Source of the DNA: Serinus canaria
Taxonomy: Eukaryota > Chordata > Aves > Passeriformes > Fringillidae
Direction of reading: 5' to 3'
Assembly (NCBI RefSeq): GCF_022539315.1
Contig: NC_066315.1
Location: forward strand, 89,940,990 to 90,004,989
DNA length: 64,000 bases
Below are positions 23,801 to 35,831 of this stretch, piece by piece. A model generated the notes under the pieces. That model made no database searches and had not been told where the DNA came from. It was given only the letters and a program-made list of their open reading frames with translations. Position numbers and translations under genes: made by a program. Position 1 is the stretch's first letter. Every line of letters starts with the position of its first letter.

Positions 23801-26800
23801 ATACCTTTAAATAGCAGGTTGGCATAGAGGGATGAGCTTTGGAAAATGCGCGGGACTCCACAAAATCTGAAGGGAAATGTGAGCTTACTGATATTTGAGA
23901 CATATTTGCTTTTTTGTATTCTGTAACTAAGCAGAAAGTGCCTTTCCTAATTTATCTGTCAAGAAACTACAATCTAGGTGTAGTATGTGTAGACTTTGTT
24001 TCCTTCTTTTTTTTTACTAAAAAAGTGCATGTTTTCAGTAAAACTCTCAAAGCTTAAGAAAGGCTGTGCACCCGTCTGAGTCATTCTTACCAGCTGTTCT
24101 AAGTTTTAAAGGACCCTGAGCCCCCAGATAAAGATGCCCCTTCCAGGAAGTCCTATCATGAGTGGTGTCAACAAAACCCACTCATGTCTTGTTTCTGCAA
24201 GTGGAAATAAGAAAGCTGTTCACTTTTGCTGAGTGTGGAGAACACATTCCAGAAACAGGAGAGCAGGTTTGTGTCAGTGGTAGAGGATAAGGTGTCTGTC
24301 CCCTGGAGCTCCACAAGGTGGTTCTCGGAGACGGACAAACAGCTACTGGTTGCAGTCTGAAAAGCTCCTCCATTACCATAACAGGGCTGAGCAGGGGCAC
24401 CTCTACCCCCTAAAGAAGTGCATGTGATGTGTTGGTTAGCACCTCTGTCTTAGGAGGCATCCATCCAAGTCCCTCCCTGGATTTGCAAGAGGAAGCATGA
24501 TGTCCCAAAGTCATGTGGGGTCTCTGGGGTGAGCCCTGTCATGCTTGTGAGTGCTCTGAGCACTAAATTGTCTGGAGCCTTATTTTGGTTTCTGGAGTGC
24601 TCTCAGTGGGACAGGTGAGGCTGTGTTGTGTTCATCTGAGGGGAACACTGAATACCCAGGAGAAGTCAGGGTCTGAAAGAGGGTAAGTTAACAGCAGACA
24701 GAGCTGGCAGACATTTGCTCTTGTGTGGTCAGGTGAGCGTGTGTCTGGCATATGTTGAGGTAGTTGGGTAATTTAAATATTACTGAGTACTTGTGCTGTC
24801 TGATATTTGCAGAGAGCGAGGCATTAAAATGCGCTACGCTGCGTGCATGGTGCCAGTCACTGTCTGCTCTGCTGGCGACACTGCTTGGAAAGGACATGCT
24901 TCTTTAAATAGTCGGTGTCCCCTCTGACTTCCGAGTAACATGACTCCCTTCACGACATAACCTCCTTTTGCTTCAGAGTTTTGTAAACTTGGAGGGAAGA
25001 ATCTGAAAGTTAAGTGTTGATGTTAATTCTATGCTGGCTTCTCCGCTGATGTTAAGATGTGGGTGGGGAGAGAAATCATGTATTCACCGCACCCACTCCT
25101 CTGGGTGCAGATCCCAGACCTGCAGAACGTATATCCTCTAAATATCTCTGCCAGTTTCTGGCATATGTCTTGCAATCTCTTGTATAACTTATCCTATGCA
25201 TACTGCAAAACACACTCCTGTGGAATCTTTAGATTCAATTGCCAAACGTGCTCCACCAGCATGAAAAAACTATTTTTTGGACTAAATCTAGGAAATAGTA
25301 TTTATTTGCATTTGAAAAAAGAGTAGAAAGGCCCTGTCCTCTTACATGGTTATCAGCCAGAGTTAATTACTCAAGGTTGTGGAAAAGATGGGATGTAACA
25401 TCCTGGTGGTAACTGTGAAGAAAATATTTGTAAGAGGAGAACAGAGAGGAAGGAGCTATAGATGAGAGAGATTTAATGATAGCATTGACAAAGAAAGTTG
25501 TTGAAATGCTACTTATATTGTTTTAATTAAATACATGTAACTATTTAGAATGACATCATAAATAGCATTGCATGTCAAGGCTGCAAAACACCACCTTGCA
25601 TTAATAATCTGAATATGATGATATATGCGCATATCAAGCTTTGTGCTCTGCTTTCAATTCCATTGCTTTGTGGACATTTTCATGGCATAAGGCAGGAGAA
25701 TAATGCCTTTGAGCAAACTGTGGAATCTGGGAACCAAACAAAACTCATTGCTAAATTGGAAAGGAGATACCTTTCCTTAGAAGGGTTGAACCATTGCATG
25801 CAGAGGTCTGGCCCAATGAATGAAGTGGTGAAAGTTAACAGAGGAAAACCCCCAATGATTCCTTTTGACTTGGATAATTTTTGGGGCAGCTGGATTTAGC
25901 AGAGATGTGTACTGAGACCAGTGAGCACAGCTATGACTCAGACAGTCTTGTGGAGATGTCTGTTCATACACAGGAGCCCCATATATCCCAGGAAGCCTGT
26001 TTCAGACTGTGGGATTCCAAACTGAGATGGTGCAATGCACATACATCACATATTTTCAAATTTATTTTTGTACTAAGAATCTTGGAACTAAATCAGTGAC
26101 AGAGCCTCTAACTTTTCAGCAGCCAGATGCACTCTGATTTGTGGGTCTAGCTGAGCTAGAATTGAGATTTGCAGTACCTTTGTGCTTCTTGGGCTCCAGT
26201 GTTAATGGCCCAGTGGCCTGACTCCTGAAGCGAGCTCATTCAGCTGCACCATTGCTATGACTTAAAGAAGGTGGTGTCCCTGAGAACAGGTGGAATATGT
26301 TTTCAGTCACCCTGTGTCTCCCCTTGCCATGCCACTGACACTTAGGGAATGCCTTCTTAGCTAAGCAGGGATTTCTCTACTTGCAAGGGCTTTTGCTATG
26401 GGTAAAATCTGCTGGATTTGGGGACTGCTTGCTACTGCCTGCTGAGTGGAAATGGGACATACTGACTGGCAAACACTTTTTTAAATTTCATTTTTTCCCC
26501 TTGTGATGGAGTAGCCATGTAATCTCATTGCTAAGTCAGTGATTGATGCTCAATTTCTTTGCCATTAATTTTTCATCATCATCTGCCTTTATTCCTGACA
26601 ATTTTATCCATAGTATTTTTCAAACGAGTTTTCTCAAATGTGAAGAGGACAGCTAACAAATTAAAGACAAATATCCACCTTCTGCCTGAAAACTATACTC
26701 ATAAAGAATGAAAAATATGGGGGCTAATTCAGCAGGGATGTCCAAATTGTTGTTACTGAGGCTTCTGAGAGATGAAGGCCCAGATAATGGACTAATTGCT

Positions 26801-29621
26801 TTAAAGTGAACATCAGGACTTTGAGTGATAGGATTAGAAAACTTAGGTTTCCTACTATGGCCATGGTACTTTCCTTAAATAATTAATGAGTTCTAAGATC
26901 AGAGGACCATTAGGATTATCCACATTTTACAATACAGACCATGTATTTCAGCTGGGGATTTCTGCCCACTCTGCTGCAAACTAGAATATGTACTTCAGAA
27001 AACCTTTCTATCTTGTCTTAAGGATCTCCCAAAATCATTGTCCCTGGACAACTTTTCTCTGTGATTTGCTTGTTATTTCCAGCTTAATTTTTGCTGACCC
27101 TGCAGCCACTGAAGCCATGAGAGGAGCAGCTCCAATTTTATTTTACACACACCTCCATCCCTGCAATACCTGATCAGCTACAGACTCAGGACATCACCAG
27201 CAAAAGAGGGGGATCAGGGCTTTCTGACTTTTATGGCTGTCTAGGGGATCCTTCCCTTTTATGAAGGACTCTGGTGGATTGGATCTTGATGGAATCAGAA
27301 AACTTCTTCCCTTTGTGAGATTCTCAGACTTTATGTGGAAACCTTGTATGCTTGCTTCTTTGCAAGCTGGGTCTGCCAGGCTCTTGTGCTCTGTCACTGA
27401 GTAGATGGCTCCGCAGAACATTTTTTGAATCCTTGGCTGAACTGATTTTCTTCTTCTTGACCCCCACCTTTTTTGTAAGACCCTTTTTGCCACAATCCCC
27501 ATCAGAGGAATTTATCGTGTCTGTCTGTCTAAGTTATTTCCATAATCTCTTTTATTTTATTTATCAAATAATCACCACCACATGTCTCTAAAAGAATGTT
27601 TGTTGAATCTTTTGTGTCTTTAAAGTAGTTATGTATTCTAATTTACCATTTACCTAGGGTAGGTCTCAGCTTCTGCTGCAGCTTCGTTGAACTACAGAAT
27701 TGTGTGAAGATTCATACACACAATAGGTGTCTAAGTAACCATTTTACATCCAAAACCTCCAGGGAGAAGTAGTAAGAGGCCCCTTTTGGGATGCTAATTA
27801 ACTTCCTTTCCACTGTTTACTGCTCCTGTTTTCACAGGGATTTAAGTGTTTTTCTAGCAAAGAATAAATCTTTCTTTAATATCTTTAACTCTACATGAAG
27901 GGACAATTTTTGACAGACTAACACTTAGTGTGGTATAAAATACAACCTGTAAAATTTTTCAAGCATTGCCATTCAGATGTGCACTTGTGTTTATCTTGCC
28001 AGCACCGTGTAGGTATATTTTGGAATACATATGTGGTATCAAAATATTAAGCTCTGTGTTTTTGTGGGGTCTTCCATATAATTTTAAAGTTCCACAGAAG
28101 CACCTTGTGTTTTGCATTCTGGTTTCTCCTGTGGATTTGGCAAGCCTGGATTATTAATAATTTATAGGAGGGTGATAAAGAGAGAAAGCCAACTTCCTCT
28201 TTTTTTCCCCACTTTTCCCACTTTTTCTAAAAATTATAAGCAGGACAAAATTCCATGTTGTTGGTGAGAATCTAATCTGGAGGGATGTGCTAGTGGCAGC
28301 AAGATTTTGTGTGATGTAGCAAAATAAAGTTCCAATAGCTGCCTGTGTATAAAGTGATACAAAAAGTTTTGCATCTTTAAACTTAGCCAAGTTCCCCTCT
28401 GCTCCTCATTTTTTGCTGTGAAGCATGCTAATAGTATCAGCTCCACATCATTTTTTTCTTTGTTTTCTTTTTTTTTTTTTTTTTTTAAAGGTTTCTAGTT
28501 AAGTCCCTGAAATAAAGATTTGCTTTCCAAAAAGCACGGAGTGATTTGCATTTTCTGTCAACAACAGTGGGAATTGCTGAATGCTCAGCACTTTAGAAAG
28601 CCAGCCCACCTATGAAAATGCAGTGCTTCTATGAGGAGGAGACCTAGAATTGCCACTTCTAATTAAGAACAAAGGCACTCATCGTTACTTGCTTTACAGT
28701 TTCAAATTGCCTGGTGGAATAAAATGCTGATTTCGTTCAGCCTTTGGGATAAAAATCCTTTCAGGATCAATGGCAGTATTAAATATCTTTTAAAATTAGA
28801 TTATTGCATCTCAAGGATCTTATAGTTGAGAAATATGCAAGGAACAGTATTTTTAAAAAAACAATAAATCAAAAAATAGTCATTTTTACAAGTAATACAT
28901 ATTTGAAAACGGTGTGTTTGACCTTGGCAAAAATAACAGCTTGTATGAAGTGAACAAAGGGAGTGACATGGTGGGAGTACTGTCCCTAGGGCCCTGTTAC
29001 TCAAGGCAGGTCTGTGTGGCTGGCACGATTATGTCACTGCTGGGTATCAGGAGGTGTTATCTCAGTGTCAGGAGAAGCCCTTCCTGTAGTTACAGCAGCA
29101 AACATATTTTTTTTCCTAACAAAGGTTATTTAGTTAAAAGGGGATAGTTTACCAAAGGGCAGAACGTGTTGTCCTTAACCGCTCAAAAGTTTGGTATTAT
29201 TAGAAGTCATTTTTCCATCCACAATAGAGCAGGTGACAGATTTAGCCACCTCTGAACATTAAACTAGATAGAAAGAATTGCTGATTTCAGTTTTTTCCCC
29301 CCTCAGCGTTTTATGGGCTCTTGTGTCTTTCTTCTCAATCTTTTGCGGTTTGTTATCTTCATTCTCAAAGTGCTGCCACTAGAATTCCATCCATTACTTC
29401 AGGAATAATCTCACCATTGCTGTAAATACTAGTAATTTTATCTCTTTTCTTCAAGCCTTCTGTTCAGAATGGAGGAAATTAATTTGATCTTTGTGTTGCA
29501 CTGCTGGGAAAAAGGGAAAGGAGGCAGAGAGATTTTCAGCCTACACACAGGGAGTGAGACACTAGGGTTTGAGGCAAAACAAAATTTTCATTTCAAGTGA
29601 AAATTTCATTTTCATTTCCAG

Positions 29622-29671
29622 ATGATCTTGAAGGTCTCTTCCAACCTAGTAATTCTGTGAATTCTGTGATG
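29622..29671 (+). mobile_element. CR1 LINE 3' end fragment
   Basis: The stretch GATGATCTTGAAGGTCTCTT, then CCAACC, and the repeated ATTCTGTGA octamer-like end are the standard 3' terminus of avian CR1 elements in + orientation. Only about 50 bp remain, a heavily 5'-truncated copy. Confidence 0.7.
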
Positions 29672-31692
29672 TAGATATCCTGCACATTTGGATGGTGCTA
29701 CGGGAGGTAAATAATTGTGTCTGGATTAGTTCCTTAAAAAGCTGGGACATGTTACAGCAGATGGTAGTACCTTGATAGTGAAGCTGCTCTTGGCGGTAGG
29801 TAGAGATCTCCAGGTCAGAACAGGAGTTGCCTTCCACAAGAAATGTGTTGGTTTCCAATACATTACCAAGGTTTCTTGGGATTTGCCAGTGCTCTGTACT
29901 CTAATTACACTGAACGATTAAGCAACAAGAGCAGGGACACGTGGGACAAGAAGGGGTGAATGATAACCTGCTCTGAAAAAAACTAACATGTGAGGCTGGG
30001 ATTAGAACATCCTATAAATGCTAATGGGTGTTACTCAAGGGGGAGGAAGCTGTGTGTGGGAGGCATGAGGTGACATATAGCTTAAATATATAGCCAGTCT
30101 TTAACACAGTTAGTACAGTCTATAATCAAGCTTTTACATGAACTAATAACTGTTTAAGTGATTTACAGTTCAGAAATACTTATCAGGGGATTGAGAACTG
30201 AATTTTAAATGCTGTAAAATTTGAGGATAATGTGGCAAGGAGGACAACACTGAAAAGATTCCTCCTTTTGCCTTTGGAAAGTATTGGCTGTGGAGGACAC
30301 ATTTATGCCAGGTGTTTGGGGTTTTTTCTATTTTTAAGTTCTCAGGGATTGTGCTTCTACGAGGGAGCACAATTTCCTCCTACAGTTTCCCTCTCTGAAT
30401 ATTACTCAGTTTGTGTGGAACTGACAAAGGAGATGCCAACAGTGAGTCATCTGGTCACCAGCTCTGTCCTAAGGTTTTCAGCTAAATCTTGCAAAAGCTG
30501 CTTTAATGTACTGAACAACAGTGATTGACCTTTGGTAAAACTCCCCAAAACAGTGTGGAAGGCAGTGTTTGAACTTAAATGGCCTTCTTTTTCTGACACT
30601 GAAATCAAGTTTCAAAATCAGTGCTATTTCAAATGCTTCACATTTGACAAGTGGATGTAAGATGCAGTGAACTGATTTATCATCTTGAAGTTTCCCCATT
30701 GTTATATTTTAGTAGTAAATTTTGAGGGTGTTGGGCAACCTCACTTGAAAGACTACCTTCAAATGTGAAACAGAGGCTTAGTTATCTGCTTTTGTAGGTA
30801 GTAAGCCTTAGGAGATGCTATTCTGAAAATTATACCTGCATGATCAGTCATGAGCATGGCAAATATAGCTATTTTATTCATAAAAATGAAGACACATGGG
30901 CTTGTTTTGATGCAAGTTTTACAGGATTAGTTAGCAATAAAAATACTATATAAGAAACAATTGTCTGGTTAGATAGTTAAATGTTTCTGTCAGGAGGAAG
31001 ATTCTCAGGACACAAGTGACAGGAGGCTGCTGTAATTCATAATCTTGTTTGCTCCTTTGCCAGGCATGGGTTAAATGCAGCAATGCTGAGGGCACCCAGC
31101 AGTAGCACCAGAAGAGAAAAAGACTGGTCTAGGTTGAAGCTGGTCATGGATCTATGGAAAAAGGTGAAGCTCCCTTAAATGTGTGTCCATCCATATGGTG
31201 TTGAAAGTTATCTCATGGCCGTCAGCCTCTTCTGAAATTAAAGGCACTGGCTGAGCAACAGGGGTTCAGTGAGGTGTGGGGGCAGATTTGTGCCTTTTGA
31301 AATGCTCAAGAGGGTGTTGGATAGTCACACCACATTTTTTTGTTACCTACCTATGAGCCAAAGCTATGACTCAGTGGAGGCCCATGTCCTCACTTAGCTG
31401 GTGAGAAGATTTGGGGGTAGGAAGAAGAGCAGTTCAGAGCCCCTTATCTGCTGAGTTTTGGCAGCTTGAATGCCTGCCTCCTTCTCTTCTTCATTAGTGT
31501 AGTCAATGCTGAAATAGTGCTGGTAAGGAAGGCTGGTCCAAGGACTATTCACCCACAAAATCCCATTTAAGCCTCTAAGGAAGGTATTAAATGGGATTTA
31601 AGCAACATCTTGGCCTATAATGGCCGCCTGCTCAGGGAAGAGTTTCATCTTAAGTTGAAAAAATGTTTTAAAATATGTTTTCAGTGATCACA

Positions 31693-31765
31693 TTATAGAA
31701 TCATAAGGCTTAGGAATGGAAAATACCTATTAAGTCATTGTGTTAAATTGTTGCTATGCAGACTG
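31693..31765 (-). mobile_element. Possible old CR1 3' tail (minus strand)
   Basis: ATAGAATCATAAGGCTTAGGA followed by GAAAATACCT and AAGTCATTG resembles the reversed tail of a CR1 copy with considerable decay. It is too short and diverged for certainty. Confidence 0.4.
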
Positions 31766-33356
31766 TGCTATGAGAATGTGCTTCCTACTTCGTGTTGTGC
31801 CCAGACAATGTGTTCAATTTCTTGGTCTAGGAAATATCCATAGTAAATGTGGATCTTACTGCATTTGATCTGGCCATGGCCTTGTAGAGGAAGAAAGCCA
31901 ATATCTCCTTCCCCACACAAAGGGCCCCAAGCAGCCTTGCTGCTTTCTGACTGTGGGCAGTGGTGATGAAAAAAACAAAGGCTTTTTGCAAGGTTTTTTC
32001 TCCACCCTAAGCAAGGGCATTTCTATTTCACCTTGTGTTTGTGCCTAAGAATGCATTGGGCTCTTTTCTTGTCCGTTCAGTTGCCCAGGTGTGTTGGCAG
32101 AAGGGTCACTGTGGACAGTTAGTGATTAATTGAGAGTTATCTCCTGCTTGGAGCTATTTGCTGGGCCCAAGGTAGACATTTTTTTGCTTATTTAAACATT
32201 GCCATTTTGCTTGTTTTAATATTATTTGTCTATTTACTTCCATGTCCTCATGTCATGTGACATATATATTGTATTTATAAATTAGAATGTTTATAACTAG
32301 AATTTATGTGGAGATTTTCTGTAAAAACTTCTTAGTTGCATGTCAGTTTCAGAATAATTTGTTGACCTGTAACGCCGTGTTTTTAAAATTAAAATCAGAC
32401 AAGCTACCCTTACTTTCTGCAGCAAACTAATGCTTCCTTTTTTTTAAATGTCAGCCATTCACAAAATAAATTGCCAAGCTCTGAACATATAATTTCAGAT
32501 TTGATTTATACCAAATTAACCTTCTGCTTATGAGCCCTTCCTTTTGTTTTCCTTTCAGATTATTGAGTCATGAAAACCTTTGAGGTTTTGGGTTTCCATC
32601 CCAGCTTGGCACAGGGAATTCTTTTGAAACCTTCAATTTCCACAAGGTGGTGAAGTAATTTGCTTTTCAGCTGCATATTTAATGGGACTTGCTGAAAATC
32701 AGAGCTTTTTTTCTACTCGGAGAAGCAAGCATCTCCCGGATTTCCTTCCTCTCCGTGCCACTAGGCTTGGCCTTTGTGTTTCCTTCCCTTGTCTAGGACA
32801 GCATTTCCAGTAGGTTTGAGGGGCTTCCTGTGGATGGGGAGAGCTGGCTGCTTGAAGGAGGAGAGGGGTCAGCCAGGTGTCCTCCTCCACGAGAACAGCA
32901 GCCCTGCAGCTGCCAAAGGGGCAGGGAAGATGCTGCTTGTCCGAGGGGTGAGCTAGGCTGCGAGTCCTGGGGAGCAGAGGTGCAGGTTCTTCTATGGTGT
33001 GCTGATGCTGTGTATAATCCCTTCTCACCCTGGTGAGTTTTGATTAGCAGCAGGGAAGATTTTCTCCAGCGTTACTATTTTCTCTGGATTTCTGCGTGTG
33101 CGGCATCCGTTCCGTTTCGTAGCCTGGCATATTACTTGGGAAACTGCAAATAGTCTGCTGAAATTACTTAGCTAGCTACAACAATATGTGAAATGCCTGT
33201 CAAATGCTATGTGCCTGTAGATGGGAGGAGCAGGCCTGAGTGCTGAATTTCCTCACAACTTCCATTGATTTTAAGGAAGGCATGGGGTTTCTGACCAAAA
33301 GCAGAGCCGGGAAAAGGATGTACAGCTTTGAGCTGATGCAGCTTTTGCACTACAAG

Positions 33357-33365
33357 TATATAAAA
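33357..33365 (+). promoter_or_regulatory. TATA-like element upstream of the second GABA-B-type first exon
   Basis: TATATAAAA at 33357 lies about 510 bp before the first possible start codon (33868). There is no CpG island here, so a TATA-type or tissue-specific promoter would be expected if this exon is a true first exon. In AT-rich DNA such a match is common by chance. Confidence 0.2.
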
Positions 33366-33867
33366 TATTATCGATGTGCATGACTCCATATTCTCTGTTT
33401 GACATGTATGAAGCCAACAGAAAATGTGTTTGTGCAAGATAAAACAAACCATAGCAATCTTCTGACCCAATGGCATACAGGTTGCTGTATGCAACTCAAA
33501 TATGAGTTCAGCATGCAACCACTTTGGTCAACCCCTAGAATATCTATTTTCAAAAGAATCATATGAGTTCTTGTATTGATTTGTCACCTATGGTTGAATA
33601 TTTCTCCTAGAGAATGTTTAAAATGACACATGTTTAAAATTAGACTTGGCAGTGTAATTTGCCTAGAGATTATTCTTGTGAAGTATTGATTCACAGCACT
33701 GCTGTGAGCTGGATTACTGTCCAAATTGGAAAAGCCAGTCGTAGAGAGGTCTTTATCCTTTAATAACAATTAGCTGCTTTCTTAGAGGGACACAGCAGAC
33801 TGAAGCAAAGGAAAGCTGCAAAATGTCAGGCAACCAGGGCATCTAAGGCCTGGTTCTCTTCAGGGAT

Positions 33868-34161
33868 ATGGACTGCTGGGGAAGAGAAAGAAAAAAAAGA
33901 AAAGCACCAAAAAAGATGGTTTTCTGGAGCTGGAAACTAGACACTCTGATGCTGTTTGTGTTACTAATAATCAGGTGCTCTGAGGAGCTGAATCGGACTC
34001 GCCTCTCTCTTCTCGGGCTTTTACCCAGCAGCTGCCTGATTGAGCAGAAAAACCTAACAGCAGATGTGCTGCCCGCGGTCCATTTAGCCTTGAAACATTT
34101 ATACAAGCATAGATGGATGCTGAAGAACTATGAGCTCCAGGTATCATTCCATGACACGCAG
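33868..34161 (+). CDS. Second GABA-B-receptor-type first exon (alternative or paralogous)
   Basis: The open frame runs from ATG 33868 to donor GTAAAT at 34162, phase 0 (98 codons). The downstream ATG at 33916 (codon 17) has a stronger context (A at -3, G at +4) and sits directly before a good signal peptide, LMLFVLLIIRCS, so I prefer it. The mature part follows the exon at 19467 landmark by landmark: LSLLGLLP, then 13 residues, VLPAVHLAL, then NYELQVSFHDTQ and the donor. NYEL and DTQ also recall GABBR1 and invertebrate GABA-B subunits, where the next residue is cysteine. Sequons are at N42 and N62. There are no stops or frameshifts. If the AG at 33862-33863 were used to splice this exon onto the upstream one, the frame would hit a TGA at 33981. 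It is thus not an in-frame cassette but a first exon. Later exons are not in the window. Confidence 0.75.
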
Positions 34162-34528
34162 GTAAATGGATGTAGGTGTAGAGTTGTGCTTGAACCTCCT
34201 CTGTGAGCACACTTCTGAGTGCTTGTGACTGAACTCCTCCCTGGCAAACCCTGATGAAATGGAGCAACTGGGGCTGTCCAGCAGTGTTTGGGCTCTTGGC
34301 TGCGTGCCTGACTGTGATGTGGATCTTGCAGTCAATGTGTCCTTCTGGTGCTAGGAGCAGGAATAAAGAGTGTGAAACTTAGGGGGGTTGTTGAACACCT
34401 GTGGCTCTTGAGGAGTGTTTGAGGCACCCAGGAAGTGATTCCCAAATCCATGGCTTGCCAAGTCACTCTGTTCTTCTGCACTGTCTTCTGCATCTTGCTC
34501 TTCCAGCTTTCCATGGTGACAGCTTTAT

Positions 34529-34566
34529 AGATCACTGCCTTTCTCTTCCTGCTTCTGCATGAGCAG
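34529..34566. repeat. Copy 1 of a dispersed direct repeat
   Basis: AGATCACTGCCTTTCTCTTC followed by CTGCTTCTG, a near match at TC/CATGAGCAGGAG. The same 29-bp core followed by GAGCAGGAG recurs at 35794, 1265 bp downstream, in the same orientation. It is either a local duplication or two copies of an unrecognised element. Confidence 0.8.
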
Positions 34567-35793
34567 GAGAGCAGCCTGTGCTGCGCTGTCAGAGCAGGGT
34601 GGTGATGTAGAGCTTTGCTTGCCAGTTTAAGGAAAAATTAAAGGCTGATATAAGAGATGAGGGTTCTGAGAAGCTGGGTATATTGAGATGATATCTGTTT
34701 TTGCAACAATTTCAGATTTGAGAGAAGCTTCTTCTAGATTTGAGATATCTCTTATTCCTCTGTGCAGAAATTATTGCAGTCAGTTTCTAAAACCTGTCTT
34801 TTAGTCTGGTCAGAAGAATTGTGACAAAATTTGGAGGAGGAGCTCACATATCAGGGTGATCTGGGACCATAAACATATTTTTAAGGAGATTGTTACTGAC
34901 ATGAGTTTCTGTTTCCTACATCAGAGGCATGTGGTGGGGCAGATTCCCTCAGACTCATACACACTTACAGGCTGTTAAATAGTTTGAAGTTGCAAAGTAC
35001 TGTGTCTTAACATGTTTGCTTATCTATAAATCGTAAAACATGGAATGTACCATTATGATGAAGTTATTAAAATGTGACATTATTAGACCAATAACAGTTG
35101 TGCTGCATTATAGAACGGGAAGAAGGTATTCTATATGTTTTCTTTTGAAACTCTAGAAAATTCACCAAGGGAGAAGTTAGAGTGTAATTTTAATAGTGTA
35201 TTTGGTTCATAAGCATTTATGTGTAATTTTTGAAGTGCTTAACATATAACAAACATGATTCCATATCCTATAGAAGATTGCCTCTCTGTTTAATAATGGA
35301 ACACGAATGCATCAACTGCACATTCACATTAAGAAATCACCTTTCTTGTAAATTACTTTTGATACAATTCACTGTTTTATTTATTTGTCTGTATGTTCAT
35401 ATTGGAAATATAATTATAGCTACACAGTCCTGAAAAAAGTGTATTTCTTAGTTTCTCATGTAAAAAGAGTAACATTTCAGTTACATTTCAACTTAAGTTA
35501 GTGGAAAGTGTGGATATGAGTTTAAGTGGACAGCAATTAAAACCTACTTTTATTTGCTCAGATTCAGTGTTTGGGTTGGGCTGTGGGCAGTTTTGTGGAG
35601 GTGGATGTTTATTTGCTAATTGTGTTTACCTAGTTTCCAGTTCTACGAGCAGCTCTAACATATTTTTCCTCACATAAATATTCAGTGGATTTGAATTGCA
35701 GAACCTCAGCTCTGTTGCACTGACCTCTCAATTTGAATTAAAATATTGAAGTAATCTATAATTATATTTTTAAAATAACCCCTGGCAAAAGAC

Positions 35794-35831
35794 AGATCAC
35801 TGCCTTTCTCTTCCTGCTTCTGTCTGAGCAG
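35794..35831. repeat. Copy 2 of the dispersed direct repeat
   Basis: Identical to positions 34529-34557 over the first 29 bases and again over GAGCAGGAG, with small differences between. The flanking sequence on either side does not continue the match. Confidence 0.8.

Larger units (their letters stand above)
19776..33863 (+). other. GABBR2: Intron 1 of the GABA-B receptor-type gene, first part
   Basis: The first kilobase is still CpG island; the rest is AT-rich. I looked for AG|TGY acceptor-like sites (exon 2 of this family starts with cysteine) and none opens a frame resembling the receptor. The sequence includes a T run at about 28464-28485, a short CR1 tail near 29.6 kb and a weak CR1-like tail near 31.7 kb. 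A GC-richer patch at 32.74-33.03 kb has open frames on both strands but no protein I recognise. Confidence 0.7.

Noticed and set aside
33864..34161. The second GABA-B-type exon as an in-frame cassette exon spliced after the exon ending at 19775
   Set aside because: Entry from the phase-0 donor through the AG at 33862-33863 reads a different frame and meets TGA at 33981. The receptor-like frame needs its own ATG.
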